In this document: positions 11,801-26,800 of the stretch, piece by piece | Position numbering within the stretch: the stretch's first letter is position 1 | How the letters are laid out: every line of letters starts with the position of its first letter | Assembly: GCA_944474755.1 (NCBI GenBank) | Contig: OX104112.1 | Span: forward strand, 3,878,001 to 3,942,000 | Length of the DNA stretch: 64,000 nt | DNA from: Limnoperna fortunei | Taxonomy: Eukaryota > Mollusca > Bivalvia > Mytilida > Modiolidae | Direction of reading: 5' to 3' | The notes under the pieces: generated by a model | Seen by the model: the letters and a program-made list of their open reading frames with translations, nothing else | Databases searched by the model: none | What the model was told of the DNA's origin: nothing | Position numbers and translations under genes: made by a program

Positions 11801-14800
11801 GCTGCAATGGACACAGACAGCAAAAAATGGGTGCCTCTGAAAAAAGGTAGTCTGATATACAGTTTATATCTAAATGAACATGTGAAGAATACTTATAGAA
11901 GCAGAACAGATATTTTTATTTTTTTGCTCTTAATGCTTTTATTTCTTTTGTTATAGCATTATACTTGATGAGCTACTTGAAGGCATATCAAGGCCATATA
12001 AAAAAATCCTTTGCTTCTCCGGCCACTTTTCAAATTTTTTGATGAGGCAGGGAGGAGTCTTTTTTTCCTTTGTTTTTTTTTTTAAATTGTTGCTTCTCAG
12101 GCCATTTGTCAATTTTTTTAATGAGGCAGGGTGGCTCTTTTTTTGGCATGTACTTGTGGAAACTTTCATAAGTGGCTTTAATTGATTCTAACAGTCCCCA
12201 AGCGTACTCTCTGTTATATAATCGCAATGAATTGTCCACGGTATTATCGTTTTTTCTCCCAAAAGGACTTGGCATGATGACAAAGACGATGACATGCTGA
12301 TGGAAGTCAAACAAACGATGTATATTTAAATCACCACATTTCAAGATAAAGTGTGTTTATGAAAATGTTTCGCTGATTATTAAGATCGCAATCATAAATT
12401 TTACCGGTAACGGAAACAGACGCGAAAAATTTTCCGGGTGGGAAGCGGAACTACCGATTTGTTATTATTGTCTTGCCTGCGACGAAAGTCGCTGGAGGCG
12501 AGACATATGTATGGGAATTCGGCGACGGCGGCGGCGTAAACACTTGACATCTTGATTCAAATCTTTGTAAGTCCAAGCGCTAGGTCCATCAAATTTGGTC
12601 CTGAGGTAGCTTATGATGAGTACTTGCCAGTCAGTCACCTGACCTTGACCTCAATTTCACGGTCCAGCGACTACGGTAAAGTTTTTGGGTTACGACAGTT
12701 CCTCTGTAACTACGCATGGTAGGATGACAATATTTGGTGTATAGGTTGCTGATGACTAGTACATGACTGTCTGGTAGGTGTCACCTGACCTTGACCTCAA
12801 TTTCACGGTCCAGCGACTACGTTAAAGTTTTTGGGTTACGACAGTTCCTCTGTAACTACGCATGGTAGGATGACAATATTTGGTGTATAGGTTGCTGATG
12901 ACTAGTACATGACTGTCTGGTAGGTGTCACCTGACCTTGACCTCAATTTCACGGTCTAGCGACTACGTTAAAGTTTTTGGGTTATGACAGTTCCTCTGTA
13001 ACCACACATGGTAGGATGACAATATTTGGTGTATAGGTTGCTGATGACTAGTACATGACTGTCTGGTAGGTGTCACTTGACCTTGACCTCAATTTCACGG
13101 TTCAGCGACTACGTTAAAGTTTTTGGGTTACGACAGTTCCTCTGTAACTACGCATGGTAGGATGACAATATTTGGTGTATAGGTTGCTGATGACTAGTAC
13201 ATGACTGTCTGGTAGGTGTCAACTGACCTTGACCTCAATTTCACGGTCCAGCGACTACCTTAAAGTTTTTGGGTTATGACAGTTCCTCTGTAACCACACA
13301 TGGTAGGATGACAATATTTGGTGTATAGGTTGCTGATGACTAGTACATGACTGTCTGGTAGGTGTCACCTGACCTTGACCTCAATTTCACGGTCCAGCGA
13401 CTACTTTAAAGTTTTTGGGTTACGACAGTTCCTCTGTAACTACGCATGGTAGGATGACAATATTTGGTGAATAGGTTGCTGATGACTAGTACATGACTGT
13501 CTGGTAGGTGTCACCTGACCTTGACCTCAATTTCACGGTCCAGAGACTACGTTAAAGTTTTTGGGTTACGACAGTTCCTCTGTAACTACGCATGGTAGGA
13601 TGACAATATTTGGTGTATAGGTTGCTGATGACTAGTACATGACTGTCTGGTAGGTGTCACCTGTCCTTGACCTCAATTTCACGGTCCAGCGACTATGTTA
13701 AAGTTTTTGGGTTATGACAGTTCCTCTGAAACTACACATGGTAGGATGACAATATTTGGTATATAGGTTGCTGATGACTAGTACATGACTGTATGGTAGG
13801 TGCCATTTGACCTTGACCTCATTTTCACGGTCCAGTGACTACCTCAGGGTTGCCACGCACCCGGGAAAACGGGAAAAGTCCTTGAATTTCGAAATTTGCG
13901 TTCCAGGTCGGGAAACATCTGTGAAAACGCGAAAAAACAAACAAATCCGGGAAAAATCCTTAATTTTGATCGTGATTAGTAAGTTCGGCACGAGTTGTCT
14001 TTCCCTTGCTTAAGTAAACAGTTCGCCCCATACGAAGATCGTCCTTTACATTGAAAGTAATGGAAGTTTTTGGGGCGAAATGTATGGGTCGAGATTTATA
14101 AGATTCTGAGTCTTTCCAGCGTTTGACACTAAGGAATTTGTAGAGCATGATGCGGTCGTCAAATTAATCCAGATAATATGGCGGGTTTCATGAAATCATA
14201 TTTTGATTACCAGTTGAAAGGCTCAAATTTATTCCCTCCTACGCTTACTATAAACTTGAATACCATACAAGACAATTTGTTCATCCCATACATGTATATT
14301 AAAACGGTATCTGGTAAAAGCATCAAACAACTGGGTTTTCTTCCACACTGACAATTGCAAATTAATACTCAGAATCCAGAACATACGGCTGCAACAAAAT
14401 CATATTATCTACCAAAGACTTCCATCCCGTACGTGTACATGAACACATAGCTATTTCCTTATTTATTGGTCAAATCAGAGAAATAGAAAACATGTATATC
14501 ATGTCTCTGGTCAAATCATGAAGACGCACAGTTTTCAGACTGAAGATTGGCGAGTGTTGTGAATTAATAAGGTAAATCTGCATTGAAAACCACTTGTAGT
14601 TTACACAAAGTCTGCATCATGTCACACTGGAAGGATGTATAGGAAATTGAATAGACATATGGAGTGAATGTGTACGTGACAAAATTATATAGCGTTAAGG
14701 ATATTGGTATCTATAAATCACCTTAGAAATTCATTTGAAGTTATCATGGAAAAATTATGAAAACCCTTGAAAAACCCTTGAAAAGTCCTTGAATTGTGTG

Positions 14801-17800
14801 TCAAGAAAAGAGTGGCAACCCTGCTACCTTAAAGTTTTTAGGTTACTGCTGTTCCCCTGTAACCAAGCATGGTAGGATGACAATATTTGGTATATAGGTT
14901 GCTGATGAATAGTAAATGATTGTCTGGTAGGTGTCACCTGACCTTGACCTCAATTTAACGGTTCAGCAGTCAGGGGTAATACTTGTACAAGTGTATTGTT
15001 TTAACCCAGAGAGGTGAAGATTATTGACTGAACAGAGTAATATTTTTAAACTAATGTATGTCATTATTTTTTACTGTATTAAGTAAAAAAATAAAGATCT
15101 TGGAGTTGTCCCCCTTAAACTATTATTTCATTTTTTTACTTGTGTGAGTAATTTTTTTTTCTTTAGTAGTTACAAACTTATCCTGAATTTTATCAATTAA
15201 ATAAATGAGATTATCTCCCTTAAATCCAACTAATACTAAGTATCATTGTTTTTAAAATTGAAAAAGAACACCAACAAATGTATCCAACATGTTTATTCTT
15301 TTCAATAATATACAAGACTAAAAACCTATACTGAGCCCAACAGCAATTGAATTTTCCTCTAATAATAATAAAAATATCATTAAAGTGTATCAAAATTTAA
15401 TCTGTTTAAATGAATCAAACAACATCGATAGAGCACTAAAACTGTAGTTATCTAGCAACGGATTTCTCAGTTTTATTATGCGAATAATGATATAAAATGT
15501 AAAACAGCATATTCTTTAGATAAGAAACGGAACACAATTAATACTGGTAACATTTAATAACATCGTGAAAAAAAACTTTAATGCTCTCATTAATGAATTT
15601 TCCTCGTTCAGTACTTGTAACATTTTTACAAATATAAAAAAATAAAAGAAAAATATATTTGGTTTAATCTGTAGATAACATTTTAAGTTGAATATTTTAC
15701 CCCTCTTCTGAAATGTATATCGCTTTGTATCATGTTATCTAAAAATATAAGTCATTACAAATGACAAATGAATACTCAACCTATGACATTCTCATATTTT
15801 TGATAAAGCTTTATTTTGCTATTCTATATAGTATATACCACTTCAGTCTTCTTGTACTCTAACAAGTAAGAAATGTTTACCCATAACATAAGAATATTTT
15901 TTTACTCCAACAAGTAAAAATGTGTGTGCCCATTTACACAATATTAATTGACTGTCATTCAAGAACCAAAACTACAAACCAATTAATGAATTAATGACTA
16001 CAACATTTACAACTTATTTAAAAATTATATAGTTCAGTGTATGCAATAGTTGTATGTAACATACATGAGTGAGGAAATTTTTTTAAAAGGGCTTTGGATG
16101 GTGACAGAACCAAACGATTAGGGATTTCAATAGTAAACTTAATTACAGAAGTTAAAATATTTTAGTGACCAAATGTTTTTGTTTGATTAATTATCATATT
16201 AACCACACTTGTAGAGCATCACAAAAGTTTAGGATTAGTGAACTCCTGACTTAAGTAAAATACCCACCTTCTTACATGTACATGCTTTGAAACATGATGT
16301 TACCCAAAATATGAATTATAAACATGACAAATGCATACCCACTTACAAATATGTTTCAATTATCAGGTACCCTCACATATTTGATAAAATATTTTTGCTA
16401 CTCTATATAATATATACCATTGAAGTCTTTTTTTGCTCTAACAAGTAAGAAAGTGTTACCCATTTACATAACATTGTTTTACTGTAGTGAGAACAAATGT
16501 TTTTGTGTGCTTAATGATGCATGTAAATTTTTATCTTATTAACTACACTTAAGGTCTAGTATTAGTGAGCAAGAAATTTTAACTTTGACTTGTAATGTTT
16601 AAGACAAATATTTAATCCACCTGTCTACATGTGCATGCTTTGTAACAAGATTTTACCAAAAACATCCTAAAATGACAAACACATATTCATCTTACAAATA
16701 TGCTTCAATTATGGCTTTCTCACAAGTTTGATAAAAAATTGATTTTGCAATTATATATTATATATATACCACTGCAGTTTTTTTACTCTACCAAGCAAGA
16801 AAAATTTACCCGTTTGCATAAGAGCTTGATTTTGCTGTCATGTAGTTTATATATAACATAAGAATATTTTTTTACTCCAACAAGTAAAAATGTGTGTGCC
16901 CATTTACACAATATTAATTGACTGTTATTCAAGAACCAAAACTACAAACCAATTAATGAATTAATGACTACAGCATTTACAACTTATTTAAAAATTATAT
17001 AGTTCAGTGTATGCAATAGTGGTATGTAACATACATGAGTGAGGAAATTTTGTTTAAAAGGGCTTTGGATGGTGACAGAACCAAACGATTAGGGATTTCA
17101 ATAGTAAACTTAATTACAGAAATTAAAATATTTTAGTGACCAAATGTTTTTGTTTGATAAATTATCACAATAACCACACTTGTAGAGCATCACAAAAGTT
17201 TAGGATTAGTGAACTCCTGACTTAAGTAAAATACCCACCTTCTTACATGTACATGCTTTGAAACATGATGTTACCCAAAATATGAATTATAAACATGACA
17301 AATGCATACCCACTTACAAATATGTTTCAATTATCAGGTACCCTCACATATTTAATAAAATATTTTTGCTACTCTATATAATATATACCATTGAAGTCTT
17401 TTTTTACTCTAACAAGTAAGAAATTGTTACCCATTTACATAACATTGTTTTACTGTAGTGAGAACAAATGTTTTTGTGTGCTTAATGATGCATGTAAATT
17501 TTTATCTTATTAACTACACTTAAGGTCTAGTATTAGTGAGCAAGAAATTTTAACTTTGACTTGTAATGTTTAAGACAAATATTTAATCCACCTGTCTACA
17601 TGTGCATGCTTTGTAACAAGATTTTACCAAAAACATCCTAAAATGACAAACACATATTCATCTTACAAATATGCTTCAATTATGGCTTTCTCACAAGTTT
17701 GATAAAAAATTGATTTTGCAATTATATATAATATATATACCACTGCAGTTTTTTTACTCTACCAAGCAAGAAAAATTTACCTGTTTGCATAAGAGCTTGA

Positions 17801-20800
17801 TTTTGCTATCATGTAGTTTATATATAACATAAGAATATTTTTTTACTCCAACAAGTAAAAATGTGTGTGCCCATTTACACAATATTAATTGACTGTCATT
17901 CAAGAACCAAAACTACAAACCAATTAATGAATTAATGACTACAGCATTTACAACTTATTTAAAAATTATATAGTTCAGTGTATGCAATAGTTGTATGTAA
18001 CATACATGAGTGAGGAAATTTTTTTAAAAGGGCTTTGGATGGTGACAGAACCAAACGATTAGGGATTTCAATAGTAAACTTAATTACAGAAGTTAAAATA
18101 TTTTAGTGACCAAATGTTTTTGTTTGATTAATTATCATATTAACCACACTTGTAGAGCATCACAAAAGTTTAGGATTAGTGAACTCCTGACTTAAGTAAA
18201 ATACCCACCTTCTTACATGTACATGCTTTGAAACATGATGTTACCCAAAATATGAATTATAAACATGACAAATGCATACCCACTTACAAATATGTTTCAA
18301 TTATCAGGTACCCTCACATATTTAATAAAATATTTTTGCTACTCTATATAATATATACCATTGAAGTCTTTTTTTACTCTAACAAGTAAGAAATTGTTAC
18401 CCATTTACATAACATTGTTTTACTGTAGTGAGAACAAATGTTTTTGTGTGCTTAATGATGCATGTAAATTTTTATCTTATTAACTACACTTAAGGTCTAG
18501 TATTAGTGAGCAAGAAATTTTAACTTTGACTTGTAATGTTTAAGACAAATATTTAATCCACCTGTCTACATGTGCATGCTTTGTAACAAGATTTTACCAA
18601 AAACATCCTAAAATGACAAACACATATTCATCTTACAAATATGCTTCAATTATGGCTTTCTCACAAGTTTGATAAAAAATTGATTTTGCAATTATATATA
18701 ATATATATACCACTGCAGTTTTTTTACTCTACCAAGCAAGAAAATTTACCTGTTTGCATAAGAGCTTGATTTTGCTATCATGTAGTTTATATATAACATA
18801 AGAATATTTTTTTACTCCAACAAGTAAAAATGTGTGTGCCCATTTACACAATATTAATTGACTGTTATTCAAGAACCAAAACTACAAACCAATTAATGAA
18901 TTAATGACTACAGCATTTACAACTTATTTAAAAATTATATAGTTCAGTGTATGCAATAGTTGTATGTAACATACATGAGTGAGGAAATTTTTTTAAAAGG
19001 GTTTTGGATGTTGACAGAACCAAACGATTAGGGATTTCAATAGTAAACTTAATTACAGAAATTAAAATATTTTAGTGACCAAATGTTTTTGTTTGATTAA
19101 TTATCATATTAACCACACTTGTAGAGCATCACAAAAGTTTAGGATTAGTGAACTCCTGACTTAAGTAAAATACCCACCTTCTTACATGTACATGCTTTGA
19201 AACATGATGTTACCCAAAATATGAATTATAAACATGACAAATGCATATCCACTTACAAATATGTTTCAATTATCAGGTACCCTCACATATTTGATAAAAT
19301 ATTTTTGCTACTCTATATAATATATACCATCTACTCTATATAATATATACCATTGAAGTCTTTTTTTACTCTAACAAGTAAGAAATTGTTACTCATTTAC
19401 ATAACATTGTTTTACTGTAGTGAGAACAAATGTTTTTGTGTGCTTAATGATGCATGTAAATTTTTATCTTATTAACTACACTTAAGGTCTAGTATTAGTG
19501 AGCAAGAAATTTTAACTTTGACTTGTAATGTTAAGACAAATATTTTATCCACCTGTCTACATGTGCATGCTTTGTAACAAGATTTTACCAAAAACATCCT
19601 AAAATGACAAACACATATTCATCTTACAAATATGCTTCAATTATGGCTTTCTCACAAGTTTGATAAAAGATTGATTTTGCAATTATATATAATATATATA
19701 CCACTGCAGTTTTTTTACTCTACCAAGCAAGAAAAATTTACCCGTTTGCATAAGAGCTTGATTTTGCTATCATGTAGTTTATATATAACATAAGAATATT
19801 TTTTTACTCCAACAAGTAGAAATGTGTGTGCCCATTTACACAATATTAATTGACTGTTATTCAAGAACCAAAACTACAAACCAATTAATGAATTAATGAC
19901 TACAGCATTTACAACTTATTTAAAAATTATATAGTTCAGTGTATGCAATAGTGGTATGTAACATACATGAGTGAGGAAATTTTGTTTAAAAGGGCTTTGG
20001 ATGGTGACAGAACCAAACGATTAGGGATTTCAATAGTAAACTTAATTACAGAAATTAAAATATTTTAGTGACCAAATGTTTTTGTTTGATAAATTATCAC
20101 AATAACCACACTTGTAGAGCATCACAAAAGTTTAGGATTAGTGAACTCCTGACTTAAGTAAAATACCCACCTTCTTACATGTACATGCTTTGAAACATGA
20201 TGTTACCCAAAATATGAATTATAAACATGACAAATGCATACTCCACTTACAAATATGTTTCAATTATAGTACCCTCACATATTTGATAAAATATTTTTGT
20301 TATTCTATATAATATATACCATTGTAGTCTGTTTTTACTCTAACAAGTAAGAAATTGTTACCCATTTACATAACATTGTTTTACTGTATTGAGAGCAAAT
20401 GTTTTTGTGTGCTTAATGATGCATGTAAATTTTTATCTTATTAACTACACTCAAGGTCTAGTATTAGTGAGCAAGAAATTTTAACTTTGACTTGTTTAAG
20501 ACAAATATTGTATCCACCTTCCTACATGTGTAATAAAATTTTACCACAAACATCTTAAATGATAAACACATACTCATCTTTAAGGATATGCTTCAATTAT
20601 CGCATTCACACAAGTTTGATAAAAGATTGATTTTGCCATTATATATAATATATACCATTGCAGTTTTTTTTACTCCTACAAGCAAGAAATATTTACTGGT
20701 TTGCATAAGAGCTTGATTTTGCTATCATATAGTTTATATATAACATTAGAATATTTTTTTAATCAAACAAGTAAAAATATTTGTACCCATTTACTCCATA

Positions 20801-23800
20801 TTAATTGACTATTATTCAAGAACCAAAACAAACCAATTAATGAATTAATGACTCCAACATTTACAATTTCATTAAAAATTATATAGTTCAGTGTATGCAG
20901 TATTTGTATGTAACACACGAGTATGAGCTTTTTGGAAAAAAGGGCTTTGAATGGTGACAGAACCAAACGATTAGAGATTTCAATAGTAAACTTATTTACG
21001 GATAAAAATATTTTAGTGACCAAATGTTTTTGTTTGATAAATTATCATATTAACCACACTTGTAGAGCATCACAAAAGTTTAGGATTAGTGAACTTCTGA
21101 CTTAAGTAAAATACTCACCTTCTTACATGTAAATGCTTAGTAACATGATGTGAAACAGATTATGTTTCAATTATGTTACCCTCACATATCTGATAAAATA
21201 TTTTTGCTATTCTATGTAACATATTCCATTGAAGTCTTTTTTTTACTCTAACAAGTAAGAAATTGTAACCCATTTACATAACATTGTTTTACTGTTGTTG
21301 ATCTCCCTAAACTATTATCCACTTTTAGTAAATTAGTGACTCCTCAGTAAACTAATATATAGGGATTGAATATTTTAGTGAGAACAAATGTTTTTGTGTG
21401 CTTAATGATGCATGTCAATTTTTAACTTATTAACTTCACTTAAGGTCTAGTATTAGTGAGCAAGAAATTTTAACTTTGACTTGTTTAAGACAAATATTTT
21501 ATCCACCTTCCTACATGTGTATACTTTATAATAAAATTTTACCACAAACATCTTGAATGATAAACACATACTCATCTTACAGATATGCTTCAATTATCGC
21601 ATTCTCACAAGTTTGATAAAAGATTGATTTTGCTATTATATATAATATATACCATTGCAGTTTTTTTACTCCTACAAGCAAGAAATATTTACCGGTTTGC
21701 ATAAGAGCTTGATTTTTCTATCATATAGTTTATATATAACATTAGAATATTTTTTTACTCCAACAAGTAAAAATATTTGTACCCATTTACATGTACTCCA
21801 TATTAATTGACTGTTATTCAAGAACAAAAACTACAAACCAATTAATGAATTAATGACTCCAACATTTACAATTTCCTTAAAAATTATATAGTTCAGTGTA
21901 TGCAATATTTGTATGTAACATACACAAGTATGAGGAGATTTTTGGAAAAAAGGGCTTTGAATGTTGACAGAACCAAACGATTACGGATTTCAATAGTTAA
22001 CTTATTTACGGATTAAAATATTTTAGTGACCAAATGTTTTTGTTTGATAAATTATCACAATAACCACACTTGTAGAGCATCACAAAAGTTTAGGATTAGT
22101 GAACTTCTGACTTAAGTAAAATACCCACCCTCTTACATGTACATGCTTTGTAACATGATGTTACCCAAAATATGAATTATAAACATGACAAATGCATACT
22201 CCACTTACAAATATGTTTCAATTGTGGTACCCTCTCATATTTGATAAAATATTTTTGCTATTCTATATAATATATACAGTAAAACCTTTTAAAACCGGCC
22301 CCTGAATAAACCGGTTCCCTGTCGATTCCGGTCGAAAATTTAGGTCCCATTTTTTCCCCTTAAAGTCCTTCGTTAATTTAACCTGTATAAACCGGACCTC
22401 GTGTATTCCGAATTACGACCATTATGTCCAGTCCCAATACACATTTCCCAATTAAAATTTACCTGTTTAAACCGAATAATGTACATGACCAGATGTATTT
22501 ATTTAATCAATTGATAGCTATCAAAACAAGGTAATTTACATGACTTGTGAGGTCTCCTTGAGGGCGTATTTAATTAATGAACCAAAGCGTACAACAGAGG
22601 TGAATTGTTTTCAAAACCATTAATTTAATTTTTCATAATTTGCATTATTTTCAAAAGTGAATCCTATTAATGAACCGATGTTTTAGATAGATGTGATTCG
22701 TTTTCAAAACCAATAATTTCAAAAGTAAAAATGGAGAGCGGAAATTTGACGATGAAGTAACACTCATTCGCCAAGCGATCTCGTAAAGATTTAAATCTGA
22801 GGATATCTAACGCCACATAGCATACATGATAAACTTTGCAAACAGTAAAGATTATCGTTACCTGTAGTTTCATTTGCTTATGCAATCACTAACAGAGGAC
22901 ACTATCGTGCGAAGAAAAACGGAGAAAAGACAAGGAACCCCTGACATGTATTTTGCGGTAAACTATTGAATAATTATTATTCTCGTATATATCAATAAAA
23001 TATCTGTGTGTACTATAAGTTTTATTTCATATAATACATTTTATTACATTTCTTTCGTGTATTCCGTTGCATATAAAACGAGTGTGCATCAAAGGTGTCC
23101 GTAGTCTTTTAAACCCCCCCTTTTTATCTTTACTTCCGGTGATTTTCCAAATCCGAACAAACCGGTCCACTGTCCAAACCGGCCATATTGTTCGGTCCCA
23201 TAGGTAGCCGGTTTATACAGGTTTTACTGTACCATTGAAGTCTTTTTTACTCAAACAAGTAAGAAATTGTTACCCATTTAAATAACATTGTTTTACTTTT
23301 GTTGATCTCCATAAACTGTAACCCAGTTAGTAAACGACTCCAAAAGTCGTTATGAAATTAATTTTTCTAACCAAAGCACAAAGTTTAACCATTTTTCCCT
23401 ATATGTGCAGAATAAAACTTCTAAATTTTCTGCCTGACTTACTGAACTTTTTCTAACATGCATGAAAGAAAATTGTTTAAATTGCTACATGCATGTATGT
23501 AATAAACAGATATCATTTATCAGCAATTAATTATGTTATAAATATGAAACAAGTGAATGTGTTTTAGACACAGATGTCCAGCTCTCTCTGTGCAGTATCT
23601 GAGAGTCCTCCCCTTTTCTAAACAGTTGTTTAGAACATGCTATGATGCCTGAGTTTACAAAGTTAAATAAAGATCCGACATGTGGTTCTTGAGAAATCCA
23701 CTTAACTACAAAGGTCAACTCCAATGTGGTGGGTTAACAAATGGACGCACAAATCGAAAAACTTTATGTCCTGCATCAAAGTTGGGACATAAGGAACATG

Positions 23801-26800
23801 CATTATAAAAATCACTTGTTTGAGTAAAATATTTTATCTCATTTTATTACTTTTGCTTTTTACACTTGCACATAAACCCTGCGTGTATATTGCAGTAACC
23901 TACATGTTCCCCTTATGCCTCTTGGACTGGCATTTTAAGTTTTGAAAGGTCAGAGGAAAAGAAAAATATGCAATTGCAGTAAATTTTTTCTTACTCTTAT
24001 GAGTAAGAAATTTTAACCAATTTTATACAAACAAATATATTATTGCAAATCATAATCACAATGAATCATACATAAAACAAATGCATATACTCTCGTTTTA
24101 GTGTCTATATATGTCCTAATCTAAATGTATGCTAAATGCTTAAGCCTTTTATTGTCTTAATATTGTGTTGTCTCTCCTCAATTGTATGCTCATGTCACAG
24201 TTTTAGTAGTTATTTTTAGTTTGTGTATCTCAATTGCATGCCCATGTCACAGTTTTAGTAGTTATTTTTAGTTTGTTTATCTCAATTGCATGCCCATGTC
24301 ACAGTTTTAGTAGTTATTTTTAGTTTGTGTATCTTCACTGTTTTACTGTCATTGTGTTCTTATCTTATCTTGCATTGTATGCTTACATGTTACTATTGTC
24401 TCATTTAGTTACTACTAGTAATTATTTTTAGTATGCTGTCAGCCTTGTTTTATTGTTATACATGTAGTATGTGCTTATCTTGCATTGTATGCTAAATGTT
24501 TTATTGTCTTAATATGTGATTTTTTTTTGCAATTGCATTCAAATGTCTCCTTTTGTTAATGTCTAATATATATGCTGTCTGCCTTTTATGCTCTGCACGT
24601 TGCTTGTTATATGTTCACCTTGCTTGTGTGTTCGCTATTGTTGTACAAATGGATAGAATCAAAATAAAGCTTTCGTATTCGAAAAACATGTAAAATATAC
24701 TACAGAAATAAACAAAATACTGATGGTTTGAATGATTCAAGATATTAAACTGCATACTTTTGATATTTTCATAAATTATATAATTATACAAGTATAATTA
24801 TGCATATTTAATATTTTCTTTATAAGTATTATTCATAGCAAATAAACCCTTTTATGATCACATTTGGTGTGGTGTCACGTATTAAACAATGTAGAAATTG
24901 TTAAATAAATCAATCAGTGTCAATATCTATATAATAATAACCACTTTAAAAATCGTCACCAAAAAACAGAGTTTTAAAATTTCTGTTCGATACAATCTAT
25001 GTAAATCAAAAATTATTCCTTTCCGATTTTCGACGTTTACTTCACGAACACAACATTAATAATTAAATCTATTTTGATTCTTTTAAATCTTATCGGTGTT
25101 CTGTTGGACAAGCATACAAGTCAAACGGAGTAGTTCCCCCTTAATATCCCACAATTTATTTTTTTACGTATACAAGTAAAAAACAAGGCGTCGATGGTGA
25201 ACTTAAAACTATGTGCGCATTCACAAAACCATGTTGCGCAACAATAATTATCTTCGAAATACAGTTAAATATCTAAACTAAAATATGACGGTTTACGTTT
25301 TCGATTCTATGGGTTCATTTTTTCAAACAACGACATCAAAAATTGAAGATATTTTCACCATTTTTCTCAAAAAAAGACGAAAGTTTACCGACATCTCGGA
25401 CGTTTTAATTCTTACTTTAATGACGGAAGGTTGCGCACGCATATATATAAAAGCAACATACCCGTATGATGACTAGAAACGCGGCAAATTTGAAAAAAGT
25501 ACCGATCGCAACTGACCGAGTAAAAAATATTTACGCAGTTGAGTAAACTTTTTTTACTTATACAAGTAAAAAAATAACACTTGTTTAAGTATTACCCCTG
25601 ACTGTTCAGTGACTACGTTAAAGTTTTTGTTTTAGGACAGTTCCTCTGTAACTATGCATAGTATGGTGACAATAATTGGTATACAGGCCGCTGCTCATAA
25701 TTAATGCTATTTACGTAATGCTTATGACGAAATTAATTTTCGTTACTGATGCGGAATTCAGGCGAGACGTTTTTCTGTGTCCACACTTGTTTTTTTTTTT
25801 TTTTTGGAATAATAAAAAACGACGAATGGGGTGGGTTAATGGGACAGGCGGCAGGTCCTTAGAAGCTAATAATATTTTTGTGGCCTAAGTATATTGCAGT
25901 TGATTGACGTAGAAGAATAAAGAAGTACATTTGTCACAATATTTGTTTATTGGGTAAGAATAATAGGTTCTTTCATACGTTTTTGGGAAAGACCGGTTGA
26001 TCTTTCACGAGTGATAGAAATTTTATGTCTTTTCGCGAGTGGAGCGCAGCGGAACGAGGCAAAAGACATAAAAATTTCTATCATGAGTGAAAGTTCACAC
26101 GGACTTTCCCAAAAACGTATTAAAGAACCTATTTCTTCCGTAAACCAACAACTTTCACATTGCTACAACCTATAGACGCTCCATTGTTTTAGGCTCCATT
26201 GTCTCTGACGTCCAGTCAGAACGCCGGAAATAATGAACGTCATAGAAGAACGTTGTTATGCTTCCATAACAACGTTCTTGTTTTTGGCGTTTTGATTGGA
26301 TGACGCAGCAAGTACAGATGTGTGCGCGTGAGCTCATCTGTACTGGGTCATCTGTACCAGAAATCGGCCATTTACGGAAGAAGATTTTGATCTATTGATT
26401 TTGACACGACATTTGTGTATTGCCCTAACATGATATTGGCTATTGATTTTAACATGACATTTGTACTTTGCCCTAAGAAGATTTTGAGCTATTTTTTTAC
26501 CACATTTGTGTATTGACCAATAAACATATTGACCTATTGATTTTGATGCAATATTTGTGTATTGTCCTGGCAAGACATTGATTTTGATACAACATTTTTG
26601 TATTGCTCTAACAAGATATTGACCGATAGATTTTGACCTTTGAACATAAAGCAAACATCCAATAAATTTATTTTGTTATTATAAATAAACAATGTACTGA
26701 ATTACAGACACATTATACAAATCAGTGCTTCTTCAAAGCAGTTTTTCTTTTTAGGCACAATACTCAATGCAGCAGTAATGAGTTTACTGAAATCAAAGAA

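Larger units (their letters stand above)
14967..25604. mobile_element. 10.6-kb non-coding TIR element (9.7 kb without nested insert)
   Basis: The left end is CAGTCAGGGGTAATACTTGT (14967) and the right end, reverse-complemented, is CAGTCAGGGGTAATACTTAA (25604): TIRs of about 28 bp with two mismatches. The flanks are TTCAG at 14962-14966 and 25605-25609, and excision rejoins the 145-bp unit (GGTTCAG|TGACTACGTTAAAG). No open frame longer than about 90 codons and no transposase motif is seen. The interior is a ~970-bp higher-order array (15735-23300) and a right flank of about 2.3 kb. A palindromic motif, TTTTTTACT-N4-6-ACAAGTAA, lies close to both ends and recurs about three times per array unit. 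A 5-bp TSD with these termini fits no superfamily that I can name safely. Confidence 0.85.

Noticed and set aside
12030..12344. Minus-strand gene of 104 codons
   Set aside because: Half of it is a short tandem duplication with T runs; no domain recognised and no conservation argument is possible from one sequence.
13845..14823. hAT assignment of the 979-bp element
   Set aside because: The repeat it interrupts allows the target duplication to be measured as 6 bp, not 8 bp.
24655..24690. 3' end of a second gene (AATAAA near 24665)
   Set aside because: No coding sequence on either strand within the surrounding 2 kb; it may be the tail of an old retroelement inside the 10.6-kb element.
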